A DNA stretch of 64,000 nt from Planctomycetota bacterium. GTDB lineage: Bacteria; Planctomycetota; Phycisphaerae; Sedimentisphaerales; Anaerobacaceae. Positions 22,967-32,208 of this stretch are shown in pieces; positions within the stretch are counted from its first letter, which is position 1, and each line of letters opens with the position of its first letter. The DNA lies in contig VRUL01000002.1 in NCBI GenBank assembly GCA_019456145.1, forward strand, positions 186,001-250,000. The letters run 5' to 3'. A model generated the notes under the pieces. That model ran no database searches. It had not been told where the DNA came from and saw only the letters and a program-made list of their open reading frames with translations. Both the position numbers and the translations under genes were made by a program.

Positions 22967-23023
22967 ATGCATAACGTAATTGCAATTGTATATGATTTCT
23001 ACGGCACATTGACTCCTCTATGA
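22967..23023 (+). pseudogene. Copied 5' end of the HAD phosphatase gene at 55964
   Basis: The frame reads MHNVIAIVYDFYGTLTPL then stop. It matches codons 9-26 of the HAD gene (55988 onward) with only three base differences in the first 54. One of them turns the second Asp of the catalytic DFDGT motif into Tyr, and another leads to the early stop. Similarity starts a few bases before the Met (GATACG) and is lost after codon 18. It is a short non-functional duplicate 33 kb from the parent. Confidence 0.8.
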
Positions 23024-23122
23024 AGCCAGGACGGTCAAGTCCAAAGTTTGATTTGATTGGTTCTGATTCTCGTATTCCTATTGGAAGAGGTTTTTCCGGG
23101 TGACAAGGCCCCTTTTTTTCTA

Positions 23123-23151
23123 TTGAACTATACACCCTGGTGTGCTATTAT
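23123..23151 (+). promoter_or_regulatory. Sigma-70-type promoter with palindromic spacer for the GH20 gene
   Basis: TTGAAC (23123-23128), a 17-base spacer and TATTAT (23146-23151), 88 bases before the GH20 start. The spacer contains ACACC-CT-GGTGT, a perfect two-fold site that could be an operator for a sugar regulator; that is inference. Confidence 0.5.
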
Positions 23152-23238
23152 CACCCCATCGGTGGAAATCAAATTTCCTATCAATCGAGATCATCGCATA
23201 TGATCCTTAAAGATAGAGTTCAACGAGGAGGTATAAAG

Positions 23239-26200
23239 ATGAAGCTATCCAAACCTTTAAGAATCGTCACCTGGCTCAGTCTTTCCTGTCTGTTCTCAGT
23301 TCCGGTGACCGACGGTGCACAATCCCCGGCTCTCATCCCACAGCCGGTGTCTTTGGAGGTGGCCGATGGCACGTTCGAAGTCGGCCCGGCGACTAAGGTC
23401 GTTGCATCCGGCCCAGCCAGGGCTGAAGCCCGTAAGTTGATCGAAGCCCTTGCACCGGCGATGGGATTTCGGTTGAAACTTACCGAGGGCGGGGCGAACC
23501 AGAACGCAATCATTCTGTCGTTGGATGCTGCCCTCAAGGAGCAACTCGGTGCTGAGGGATACAAGCTCAACGTTACCCCAAAACGCATCGACATTCGCGC
23601 GGCCGAACCAGTAGGATTGTTTTACGGTAGTGAAACAGTACGCCAACTTCTACCGGTGGATGTTTATCGCCCCGCGAAGGTCGAAGGCGTACAATGGTCG
23701 GTTCCTTGCGTGAAGATCATCGACTACCCGCGCTTCGGTTGGCGCGGACTACTCATCGACCCGGCACGGCATTTCATTCCGAAAGAAGACATGTTGCGGT
23801 TCATCGATGCGATGGCATTCCACAAGTTCAACCGCCTGCAAGTCCACTTGACCGACAACGAGGGCTGGCGGATTGAGATTCGAAAGTATCCCAAGCTGAC
23901 GAAGGTCGGTTCAAAAATGGATCACTCTCGACGCCGTGATGACGGCGGCCAATACGTCGGTGGGTACTATACACAGGACGACATTCGCGAGATCGTCCGC
24001 TATGCTGCGAACCGCCATATCACGGTGGTGCCGGAGATCGAGATGCCATTTCACACCGGAGCGTCGATCGTGGCCTACCCGGAGCTTGGCATCAACACGG
24101 GCCACCTTGCCGAGTTACCCCCCGAGCAGCGGTGGGGCAAAACCAAGGGCCTGATCGCACCCCGCCCCAAAACGGTCGCCTTTCTGCAGGACGTGTTGAG
24201 CGAGGTGATCGAGCTGTTCCCGAGCAAGAACATTCATATCGGCGGCGACGAAGCAAACACCGGGCACTGGGCCGGTGACCCCGAAATGCAGGCACAGATG
24301 AAGAGATTAAAACTCAAGGACGCGCACGAGTTGCACAGTTGGTTCATCAAGCAGATGGACACGTTCCTGACGAAAAACGGGCGACGGCTGGTCGGTTGGG
24401 ATGAGATTCTCCAGGGCGGTCTCGCCCCCGGGGCAACCGTGATGAGCTGGCGTGGTACAAGCGGTGGAATCGCTGCTGCAAAGGCAGGTCACGATGTCGT
24501 GATGGCCCCGACCTCGCATACCTACTTCGACTACCGCCAGGCCCCGAACGAAACCGGGCTGGGCCGCAGCGTGATCGACCTCCGGAAGGTCTACACCTTC
24601 GAACCGATCCCCGCGGAACTCAACGCCGAGCAAGCCAGGCACGTCCTTGGAGGGCAAGGCCAACTGTGGGGTGAGCTGATCCCGAATTATAAACGCCGCG
24701 AATTCATGGCGTTTCCCCGGGCTTGTGCCTTAAGTGAGGTGCTCTGGTCGCCCAGGGGCAATCGCACCTTCCGGCAATTCCTTTCCCGATTGCTGGAACA
24801 TCGAAAGCGGCTGAAAGCTGCCGGAGTCAACTACCGCCCGCTGGACCCTTCGCTGATCGAGAGCGTTGTAGGTTCTGTTGAGAATTTTGATTATTTCACA
24901 AACAACTGGAACGTCGTCGGGTTGAAGGACTACATTCACGGCAGTCGCATCACGCCCGGCAACGAACTGGTCCTGGCGGGCAAGATACCCGTCGAGATTC
25001 GCATCGGTCCCAATCGCACGCCCTTGAGCCGGGCAAACCCCAAGCTGGCAAAGGACGGCTGGATGCCGATCATCCTGGTCACCGCCGATGAAGGACCGGT
25101 GAGCTACGAAATGATGTATTGGGCGACCCCTCTGCCCGATGCGAAGGATTGGCCAAAGGCGTTCGACTGGCCAACAGAGGGCGAGAACTTCTTGAATTGG
25201 ATCCGTGTCAAGGCCACCAATACATCCGAGGAGCCCGTCCAGGCAAACGTTGAAGTCGGACCGAACGCTCAAGCCAAGGCGCCGAGAACCCCCGAAGAAC
25301 AAAGCGAAACAAAGATTGACAAGGTCCCTACTCGCAAGTATTCATGGTCGTGGCGACTCGCGCCAGGCGGCTCGGCACAGGGCGTTGCCCGATACACATT
25401 CTTCCCCGTCGATGATCCCAAAAAGTATGACCGAGAGGATGCAGGTTTGTGGCTCAAACGCACCGCGGAATACTGGCAGGCCGTGATGGATCGCGCGGCC
25501 AGGATCGAAGTGCCTTGCCGCAAGGCCACCGAAGCACTACTGGCCGCCCACGTTTGCCAGTTGATTGCCAACGACCATGGCGAGGTACACGGCGGCGAGG
25601 ATTTTTACGACACGTTCTATATCCGCGATGGGGCCTACCAGGTGATGGAGCTGGAAGAAGCCGGGTTCATGAACACCGCTGCAAAGGCGATTGAACTCTA
25701 CCTCATACGCCAGCGCGGCGACGGCCGATTCGAATCGCAGAAAAACCAGTTCGACGCGAACGGTCAGGCCGTTTGGACTTTGTGGCAGTATTACTGGATC
25801 ACCGGCGACCGCGAATTTCTTGCGCGGGTATATCCGCAGATGCTCGCTGCGGTTCGGTGGACGATGAAGGCCCGGCGCACTACCGCTTCGCCTTTTACCG
25901 GCCTGCTGCCGACGGCCCCTGCAGACGGCGAATCCCTCTGGGCGGGCAAGAACCATATTGTCGGCTACGACCTGTGGAACCTGCGTGCGATGATCTGTAC
26001 GGCCGACGCCGCACGAATCCTCGGAAAGAACGACGAAGCCAAAAAACTGCTGGCCGAGGCAAAGGCATACAGGGCCGACATCGATGTTGCGTGGAAAAAC
26101 ACCGCCCTGGAGCATTTTCCGCCGAGTTGGGAGAAGGTTGGGACGCACTGGGGCAATACCGAAACGCTCTGGCCGACTGAACTTTTCGACCGCGACGATC

Positions 26201-27270
26201 CCCGCGTCGCCGCTCTGAGCCGGCACGTCCGCGAGGATTTTGCCGGCGGGTACATCGAGGGCACAATCCAATGGAAGGGCGGCGGAAACGTCGAAGCTAT
26301 TCATCCTTATATGGGCGCGTATACGACCATGACCGACCTGGTCCGCGGCCGGCACGAGCAAGTCGTCGAGGACTTCTACTGGTACCTGCTCCACTCGACC
26401 GCCGCCCATGCGTTCCCCGAAGGCATTTACTACAAGAAACGCATGGCCTGGAGCCACACGATCCCGCACGTTACCGGCGCGTGTAACTACGCGATCATGC
26501 TCCGCCACATGCTCGTCCATGAAGCCGGTGACGAACTCCACCTGCTCAGCGCGGTTCCCGACTGGTGGCTCGGCGAAGACAAAGAGATTCACGTCGAGCG
26601 ATTGCCCACGCACTTCGGCCGGATGAATCTGACCGTCCGTGGGACGAAAAATGGGGTTAAGGTCGAACTGGATCCTCCGAAGCGAAATCCACCCAGGCGG
26701 ATCGTGCTCACCTTACCAAAGACTCGCCCGTTGATAGGTTCGCTCCAGGGCGTGGAAGTAATGCAGCGATCGAATCAGAAGAAGCGGTGGGACTTCCCGA
26801 CGGTGGTTGACCTATACAAGGAGACATGTGACTGGACCAAGCCCAACGTGGTGAGCCTTACGACCGGCAAGCCCGTCAAGTGCTCTCATGCTTTGCCGCA
26901 GTTTCCCGCAAACCTCGCGAACGACGGACGAAGCGACGACATCGACAGCTATTGGGCCACCGACGTTCAGCAGCACCCAGGCCAAGCATGGTGGCAAGTC
27001 GATCTCCGGAAGCCGACCGCTATTGGCCGCGTGGTCGTGGTCGCTTATTACGGAGACAAGCGATACTACGGCTTTACCGTCGAAACCTCGGCAGATGGCA
27101 AGAAGTGGGACATGGTTGCCGATAAACGAAACAACAAGAAGCCTTCCACAAAAGACGGTTATATATGTCGTTTCAAGCCTCGACCGGCACGTTATATCCG
27201 CGTCATGCAAACATACAACTCGGCCAATCCGGGCCGACACTTAGTCGAGGTCATGGCGTACGAAAAGTAG
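23239..27270 (+). CDS. GH20 beta-N-acetylhexosaminidase fused to six-hairpin glycosidase and discoidin domains
   Basis: The product has 1343 residues from the ATG at 23239, chosen because GAGGAGG precedes it and a signal peptide starts there (MKLSKPLRIVTWLSLSC...DGAQ). Order of domains: GH20 N-terminal domain (about 30-150); GH20 barrel (about 155-500) with GWRGLLIDPARHF, LQVHLTDNEGWR and HIGGDEANTG, in which Asp337-Glu338 is the catalytic pair; a beta region to about 740; an (alpha/alpha)6 six-hairpin domain (about 750-1100; DTFYIRDGAYQVMELEE..., AVWTLWQYYWITGDREF); and an F5/8 type C-like discoidin domain (about 1213-1343; WWQVDLRKPTAIGRVVV). It should release terminal GlcNAc or GalNAc from glycans, while the second module would attack another linkage. 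Confidence 0.9.
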   Translation: MKLSKPLRIVTWLSLSCLFSVPVTDGAQSPALIPQPVSLEVADGTFEVGPATKVVASGPARAEARKLIEALAPAMGFRLKLTEGGANQNAIILSLDAALKEQLGAEGYKLNVTPKRIDIRAAEPVGLFYGSETVRQLLPVDVYRPAKVEGVQWSVPCVKIIDYPRFGWRGLLIDPARHFIPKEDMLRFIDAMAFHKFNRLQVHLTDNEGWRIEIRKYPKLTKVGSKMDHSRRRDDGGQYVGGYYTQDDIREIVRYAANRHITVVPEIEMPFHTGASIVAYPELGINTGHLAELPPEQRWGKTKGLIAPRPKTVAFLQDVLSEVIELFPSKNIHIGGDEANTGHWAGDPEMQAQMKRLKLKDAHELHSWFIKQMDTFLTKNGRRLVGWDEILQGGLAPGATVMSWRGTSGGIAAAKAGHDVVMAPTSHTYFDYRQAPNETGLGRSVIDLRKVYTFEPIPAELNAEQARHVLGGQGQLWGELIPNYKRREFMAFPRACALSEVLWSPRGNRTFRQFLSRLLEHRKRLKAAGVNYRPLDPSLIESVVGSVENFDYFTNNWNVVGLKDYIHGSRITPGNELVLAGKIPVEIRIGPNRTPLSRANPKLAKDGWMPIILVTADEGPVSYEMMYWATPLPDAKDWPKAFDWPTEGENFLNWIRVKATNTSEEPVQANVEVGPNAQAKAPRTPEEQSETKIDKVPTRKYSWSWRLAPGGSAQGVARYTFFPVDDPKKYDREDAGLWLKRTAEYWQAVMDRAARIEVPCRKATEALLAAHVCQLIANDHGEVHGGEDFYDTFYIRDGAYQVMELEEAGFMNTAAKAIELYLIRQRGDGRFESQKNQFDANGQAVWTLWQYYWITGDREFLARVYPQMLAAVRWTMKARRTTASPFTGLLPTAPADGESLWAGKNHIVGYDLWNLRAMICTADAARILGKNDEAKKLLAEAKAYRADIDVAWKNTALEHFPPSWEKVGTHWGNTETLWPTELFDRDDPRVAALSRHVREDFAGGYIEGTIQWKGGGNVEAIHPYMGAYTTMTDLVRGRHEQVVEDFYWYLLHSTAAHAFPEGIYYKKRMAWSHTIPHVTGACNYAIMLRHMLVHEAGDELHLLSAVPDWWLGEDKEIHVERLPTHFGRMNLTVRGTKNGVKVELDPPKRNPPRRIVLTLPKTRPLIGSLQGVEVMQRSNQKKRWDFPTVVDLYKETCDWTKPNVVSLTTGKPVKCSHALPQFPANLANDGRSDDIDSYWATDVQQHPGQAWWQVDLRKPTAIGRVVVVAYYGDKRYYGFTVETSADGKKWDMVADKRNNKKPSTKDGYICRFKPRPARYIRVMQTYNSANPGRHLVEVMAYEK

Positions 27271-27451
27271 GTGTTGGAGAGTCTTTTTCAAGTGTTCAGC
27301 ATGTGATGAACAATAGACAGTCAACAACAAATCCTTGACTTCGTAAAGTTCAGCCTTAGAATTAGGTATAATTAACCAGCCCATATAAGTTGTTGCACGG
27401 TACGGGGCGGGAAGAGGATTGCGTGAAGAAAGTCAGGTTAAGGAGTTGATA

Positions 27452-28864
27452 ATGGGAAGGTATTTGAGAATTGCATTATGCCTGTTGGCGTTTTGGGTGT
27501 TGGTGTTGGACGGGTGCGGACCAGCGGATTATCCCACGGGCGGCGGGGATTTCGATTCGGCAATACAAGAGCAGTGGTTAGCGAAGGCGCATCGATATGA
27601 CAGGAACGGGTGGATTTACCTTCATATTGAAGGGACGCCATTCGAGAGAGGGTTCCAGCGAGGGTATCTTACCGCTAATGAAATTGATGAATTCCTCAAG
27701 ACCATAGCGCACATACAGCAGTTCAAGACCGGCAAAGAGCTCGATTATTTTGTTAAGGCGGCTGCGAGGCTCTTTAAGGGCAAGGTCGGCCGGGAATACA
27801 GTGATGAGATGCGGGGAATTGCGGCAGGGATGAAAAGGGCTGGGAAGCAAGTCAGCTATGACCAGATTCTCTTTGCGAACGGATTTATTGATATCTGCTG
27901 GTACTGGTGGCCGAAGGAGAAAAAGGCGATGGGACCGGGGTGCAGTGCGTTTATTGCGACCGGCAGCGCAACTGCCGATGGAAAGATTGTGATGGGGCAT
28001 AATTCCTGGTCCAGCTATGCCCTTCTTAGATTCTGCAACATCATCGTGGATATTGTCCCCGACAAGGGAAATCGGATTTTGATGCAGTCGTGGGGGCCAT
28101 GTATTTATAGCGCTACGGACTTTTTCATAACGGGAGCGGGATTGGTCGGCACGGAAACGACTATCGGCGGATTTAGCGGGTTCGATAAAAAGGGAACGCC
28201 GGTCTTTGTCAGAGCCCGCAAGGCCATGCAGTACGCCGAGAGCATCGATGAATGGGCCGCGATAATGATCAAAGACAACAGCGGTGCTTATGCAAATTCG
28301 TGGCTGTTAGGGGACATCAAGAATAATGAGATTGCCCGGCTTGAGTTAGGGCTAAAGCACCATCGCCTTGAAAGGAAGACGGATGGGTATATCTCAGGCT
28401 CAAACGTTGCGGATGATGTAAAAATCCTGAGGGAGGAGACCAATTCGCCTTACGACGATATAAGAAACAACCGGGTGTCCCGCCGGGAACGCTGGAAACA
28501 GCTTATGAAGGAACATTACGGCAGGATAGATGTGGAGATTGCCAAGCGAATGCTGGCCGACCATTATGACGTATATTTGAAGAAGGAAGTGCCGAGCTCA
28601 AGAACACTCTGTGGTCACTACGAACTGGATGACGGCAGCGTTCCTGGAAGCCGAGGCGCGTATCTTCCGGCCGGGGCCATTGACGGCAAGGTCGTCGACT
28701 CAGATATGGCAGGAAGATGGCAGTTTTGGGCGAGGTGGGGAAGCTCGTGTGAGATAGGTTTCAATGCCGAGCAGTTCTTGGAGAAACACAGTCAGTACGA
28801 CTGGCTGGACGGATACTTAAAAGACCTGCCGGCTCAGGCCTGGACCGTTTTCCCTGTGAAGTGA
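27452..28864 (+). CDS. C45/phospholipase-B-like Ntn-hydrolase lipoprotein
   Basis: The product has 470 residues from the ATG at 27452 (AAGGAG six bases before it). MGRYLRIALCLLAFWVLVLDGC is a lipoprotein signal with Cys at about 22. EGTPFERGFQRGYL, MRGIAAGM, then GPGCSAFIATGSATADGKI place Cys164 as the likely new N-terminal nucleophile of an Ntn hydrolase of the C45/acyl-transferase type; VMGHNSW and the late TLCGHYELDD segment fit the family. Substrates would be amide- or ester-linked acyl groups outside the cytoplasm. The next gene starts 15 bases later, so the two may be co-transcribed. Confidence 0.8.
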   Translation: MGRYLRIALCLLAFWVLVLDGCGPADYPTGGGDFDSAIQEQWLAKAHRYDRNGWIYLHIEGTPFERGFQRGYLTANEIDEFLKTIAHIQQFKTGKELDYFVKAAARLFKGKVGREYSDEMRGIAAGMKRAGKQVSYDQILFANGFIDICWYWWPKEKKAMGPGCSAFIATGSATADGKIVMGHNSWSSYALLRFCNIIVDIVPDKGNRILMQSWGPCIYSATDFFITGAGLVGTETTIGGFSGFDKKGTPVFVRARKAMQYAESIDEWAAIMIKDNSGAYANSWLLGDIKNNEIARLELGLKHHRLERKTDGYISGSNVADDVKILREETNSPYDDIRNNRVSRRERWKQLMKEHYGRIDVEIAKRMLADHYDVYLKKEVPSSRTLCGHYELDDGSVPGSRGAYLPAGAIDGKVVDSDMAGRWQFWARWGSSCEIGFNAEQFLEKHSQYDWLDGYLKDLPAQAWTVFPVK

Positions 28865-28879
28865 TGGTGGTGTAGAGTC

Positions 28880-30250
28880 ATGACCAATCAAGATGAGACA
28901 GCCCCCAAACGCCGGCGAAAACTGAAGGTTTCTTATATAATAATAGTGCTGCTACTTATTATCGCAGCCGGATATCTGCTCTTCAGATTCAATTTAAAAT
29001 CAAATCTTCAATCCAAACTCGATGCCATTCGTGCAGCCGGCTACCCTGCCACCTGTGCAGAGTTAGACACCTGGTATACCATACCTGAATTCAGTGAAAA
29101 TGCGGCGGATACAATAATAGAAGCCTTCTCATACTACTATGAGTGGGACAAAAAATACCTAAAAGATCTGCCAATAGCAGGCACAGCACAACTACCGGTC
29201 CGTACAGAACCTATATCTGAAGAAATGAAATCTCTTATTGCTGAGTACCTCGCTGATAACGAGAAGGCCCTTGAATTGCTCCATAAAAGTGTCGCAATAA
29301 AACACTGCCGTTATCCGACTGACTTTACCCAAGGTCCTTATACCCTTATACCTCACTTGAGCGATATACGCAAGGGCGTCAAGATGTTAAAACTCGAAGC
29401 AATTTTACATGCTGAAAACGCCGAGCCACAGATGGCATCTGATTCTGTGATAACGATTTTTGGTGTCGCTCGCTCACTTGTTAAAGAGCCAATACTCATC
29501 TCTCAACTTGTTCGTATAGCCTGCCAATCTCTGGCTGTGTCAACTCTCGAAAGAATCCTTAACAGGACTAAACTTACAGATGAGCAACTGGCCGAGATCG
29601 GTCATACCCTTTTGAATATCGAAGATAGCAATGGTATGTCACGTGCGTTTGCAGGTGAACGATGCAGTGTGGGAGAATTTTTAAGAAACCCTGATCCTCA
29701 TACCCTCTTACTTTTTGACGGACCTTCTCCCTCCACACATGTTATCTCCCTTTATAAGGTTGCGGGACTGGCAGATGCGGATGCGTTGTCTTATATCGAC
29801 CTTATGACAAAAGGTATGGAAGCCATGCAGCTTGAACCACACAAGCGCAAAGAAGCAGCGGAAGCAGCCGAAGCCGAACTTGGCGAGATACCAAAAATTC
29901 GTGTACTTCTGCGTATGGTTATGCCTGCACTTTCCAGGTATGTAACCATCAACTTGAGATGTATCGCCTATCTACGAACAGCAAGGGCGGCTCTTGCTGT
30001 TCAACGTTATCGTCTGGCCACCGGCAATCTTCCACATACTCTTGAAGAGCTTACTCCAACCTACCTCGCTATCATTCCTAAAGACCCCTTCGATGGAAAA
30101 GACTTGCGATACAAAAAGCTTGACACCGGTTTTGTCGTGTACAGTGTTGATGAAGACGGAAACGATGATGGAGGCCTGGAAAAACCGCCAAGGAACAGGA
30201 GAAAAGGCGAATCCTACACCTATGATATCACTTTCATAATTCAGCGATAA
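28880..30250 (+). CDS. Membrane-anchored planctomycete protein of unknown function
   Basis: The product has 456 residues. A cytosolic basic stretch (KRRRKLK), one membrane helix (about 18-38; YIIIVLLLIIAAGYLLFRF), then a large helical extracytoplasmic part. The C-terminus (RLATGNLPHTLEEL, YLAIIPKDPFDGKDLRYK, FVVYSVDEDGNDDGG) has the tail seen in many planctomycete proteins, related in layout to the end of type II secretion pseudopilin-like proteins. No catalytic motif seen. It follows the C45-like gene closely. Confidence 0.7.
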   Translation: MTNQDETAPKRRRKLKVSYIIIVLLLIIAAGYLLFRFNLKSNLQSKLDAIRAAGYPATCAELDTWYTIPEFSENAADTIIEAFSYYYEWDKKYLKDLPIAGTAQLPVRTEPISEEMKSLIAEYLADNEKALELLHKSVAIKHCRYPTDFTQGPYTLIPHLSDIRKGVKMLKLEAILHAENAEPQMASDSVITIFGVARSLVKEPILISQLVRIACQSLAVSTLERILNRTKLTDEQLAEIGHTLLNIEDSNGMSRAFAGERCSVGEFLRNPDPHTLLLFDGPSPSTHVISLYKVAGLADADALSYIDLMTKGMEAMQLEPHKRKEAAEAAEAELGEIPKIRVLLRMVMPALSRYVTINLRCIAYLRTARAALAVQRYRLATGNLPHTLEELTPTYLAIIPKDPFDGKDLRYKKLDTGFVVYSVDEDGNDDGGLEKPPRNRRKGESYTYDITFIIQR

Positions 30251-30279
30251 CCGATATCATCACCATTAAAAAAAAAGCT

Positions 30280-30411
30280 TTGTGAAATCTCCGGCGATTG
30301 TTATAATGATATATAGTGCTTTTTCCGTATGCTTTGAAAATCATGAAATTTTCAATAATTTAAGAAAATAAATTGTAACTTTTTGGCAGGTATTCCGTTA
30401 TATAGTATAGT
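30280..30411 (+). promoter_or_regulatory. Two candidate promoters for the 13-gene operon
   Basis: P1: TTGTGA (30280-30285), 16 bases, TATAAT (30302-30307). P2: TTGGCA (30383-30388), 17 bases, TATAGT (30406-30411). The first gene starts at 30493 after AAAGGAG. No strong promoter-like signal was noticed in the short spacers further down the operon. Confidence 0.4.
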
Positions 30412-30492
30412 GATGCAATGTTTGCGTAGGAACTGTGGCAATATATTCCGGGTAAGAGCTGAATAATACAGTTCGGAGAAAAGGAGTTGCAT

Positions 30493-32157
30493 ATGCTAAA
30501 GACATTTGAAAAAAAACTCCGGTGGATTCGTTTTCGCTGCAGCATTAATCTACTCCTTGAGCAACTGGGCCGCGTATTTGCTGCTGCTGGTGTTATTGGT
30601 GTACTAACTGTTTTGGCCGAACGCCTTTTGGCCTTTAGCATAATCAGTTCCTGGACTTTATGGAGTTTTCTTGCCATAGTGACAGCTTTGGCTCTTTTGT
30701 CCTGGCTGCTCAATCAACCAAGCCGTATGCAAGTGGCATTTCTGCTCGATGAGAGGTTGAAACTAAATGAGCGTTTCAGTACTACATTAGCAATGGCCGA
30801 ATCCAAGGACCCTTTTGCTCGTGCCGCCTGCCAGGAAGCACGCCAAACGGCTCAACTTGTAAGACCTAAAGGATATTTTCCAATCAAACCTCCTAAGTGC
30901 TGGCTTTATACAACGAGCACGTGGTTTATAGTCGGGATTTTATTTCTGTTCATGCCACAGAAAGACCTGCTTGGATTCCTGGCCAAAGAGCAGGAACAAC
31001 AAGAGCAGGCCCGCCAGGTTCAATTGGCTCAAAAGGATATTAAGCAAACAACAAGTTCAGTCAAACTGGCGGTAAAGCAGCTTGGGAACCCGGAGCTGGA
31101 TGCAGAACTGGCTAAGCTTAGCGAGATGCCTAAAGGTGCCAAACCTGACATAGCAAAGCGTCAGGCGATTCGCAAACTTGGTGACATTGGCGATAAGCTC
31201 AAAAAGATGCAATCGAACATGCAGCCTGGCTCTGTTGAATTGATGCAGCGGATGCTCAAGCAACTACGAGGCTCTTCGAATGCTTTTTCTCAACAACTGA
31301 GATTAGCTCTGGCCAAGGGCAATTTCGCTCAAGCTTCCAATCTTATGAAGCAATTTCAAAAGCAACTGCTCGAAGGGAAACTTTCCGAACAGCAACGAAA
31401 AGCTCTTTCTAAGCAATTGCAGGATTTAGCAGGTCAGCTTCAGGAGTTGGCCCGGAAGAATGAACAGTTTGAAGCAGAACTTGAGAAGTTGGGACTGAAT
31501 AAAAAGTTAGCTAAATTGAACGAAGAACAATTACGTAAGGCGTTGCAAAATCAGGGTCTCAGTAAGGAAAAGATTGAACAGCTATTGCAAAAAATGGCAG
31601 CCTGTCGCTCAGCCGGTAGTCGATGTTCCGGCATAGGCAAAGCAATGGCAGCGTGCGGGGCCGGTGCCGGGGGACTATCCGGGGATGAATTGGCCGCAGT
31701 GGCCGAGCAATTGGACGAATTGGAGGCAATCAGTCAGCAAATCATGCTTACTCAAGCCACCCTTGATGAAATCGAGCGTGCCATCGGCTGTCTGGGACAG
31801 GGCATGTGCCAGGGCCTTGGGGGCCAGAGCCCTTTTCGAGAAGGATTGGCAGAAAGATATGGGCCGGGCACGGGAGGACCGGGACGTGGATATGGCCCCC
31901 GCGGAAGCGACGAAGACGGCCAAACGTCCGCAAAAAAAACTCGTGTAAAAAACAAAACCGGGCAAGGGCCTGTCGTTGCCAGCTGGTACTTCAAAGGAAC
32001 ACAGGTTAAAGGCCAGGCAAAACGTGATTTCTCAGAGGTTATCCAGGCTGGTCGGGACAGTGCGGCCGAGGCAATCAGCGAAAATCAAATACCACGCAGG
32101 TATGAAGAATCCGTAAAGAAATATTTTGGTCAATTAGAAGAATCCAAAAACAAATGA
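30493..32157 (+). CDS. Two-helix-anchored coiled-coil protein, first gene of the operon
   Basis: The product has 554 residues from the ATG at 30493. Two membrane segments near the N-terminus (about 25-75) are followed by a third hydrophobic stretch at about 140-157. A long Gln/Lys/Leu coiled coil (about 165-370; QLQDLAGQLQELARKNEQFEAEL) leads to a Cys/Gly-rich part (CRSAGSRCSGIGKAMAACGAGAGG) and a Gly-rich basic region. The C-terminal 80 residues (VVASWYFKGTQVKGQAKRDFSEVIQAG...PRRYEESVKKYFGQL) are a conserved-looking end found in planctomycete proteins beside MoxR/DUF58 clusters. Function unknown; probably the membrane scaffold of the system. Confidence 0.7.
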   Translation: MLKTFEKKLRWIRFRCSINLLLEQLGRVFAAAGVIGVLTVLAERLLAFSIISSWTLWSFLAIVTALALLSWLLNQPSRMQVAFLLDERLKLNERFSTTLAMAESKDPFARAACQEARQTAQLVRPKGYFPIKPPKCWLYTTSTWFIVGILFLFMPQKDLLGFLAKEQEQQEQARQVQLAQKDIKQTTSSVKLAVKQLGNPELDAELAKLSEMPKGAKPDIAKRQAIRKLGDIGDKLKKMQSNMQPGSVELMQRMLKQLRGSSNAFSQQLRLALAKGNFAQASNLMKQFQKQLLEGKLSEQQRKALSKQLQDLAGQLQELARKNEQFEAELEKLGLNKKLAKLNEEQLRKALQNQGLSKEKIEQLLQKMAACRSAGSRCSGIGKAMAACGAGAGGLSGDELAAVAEQLDELEAISQQIMLTQATLDEIERAIGCLGQGMCQGLGGQSPFREGLAERYGPGTGGPGRGYGPRGSDEDGQTSAKKTRVKNKTGQGPVVASWYFKGTQVKGQAKRDFSEVIQAGRDSAAEAISENQIPRRYEESVKKYFGQLEESKNK

Positions 32158-32208
32158 AGAAACCAGCTTATTCAACGTTGTATCAAGTTTAATTAGAAGG
32201 CTTGGTAT

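Noticed and set aside
25537-26613. 358-codon leftward frame inside the GH20 fusion gene
   Set aside because: It is antisense to a continuous, domain-rich coding frame; a third-position GC artefact.
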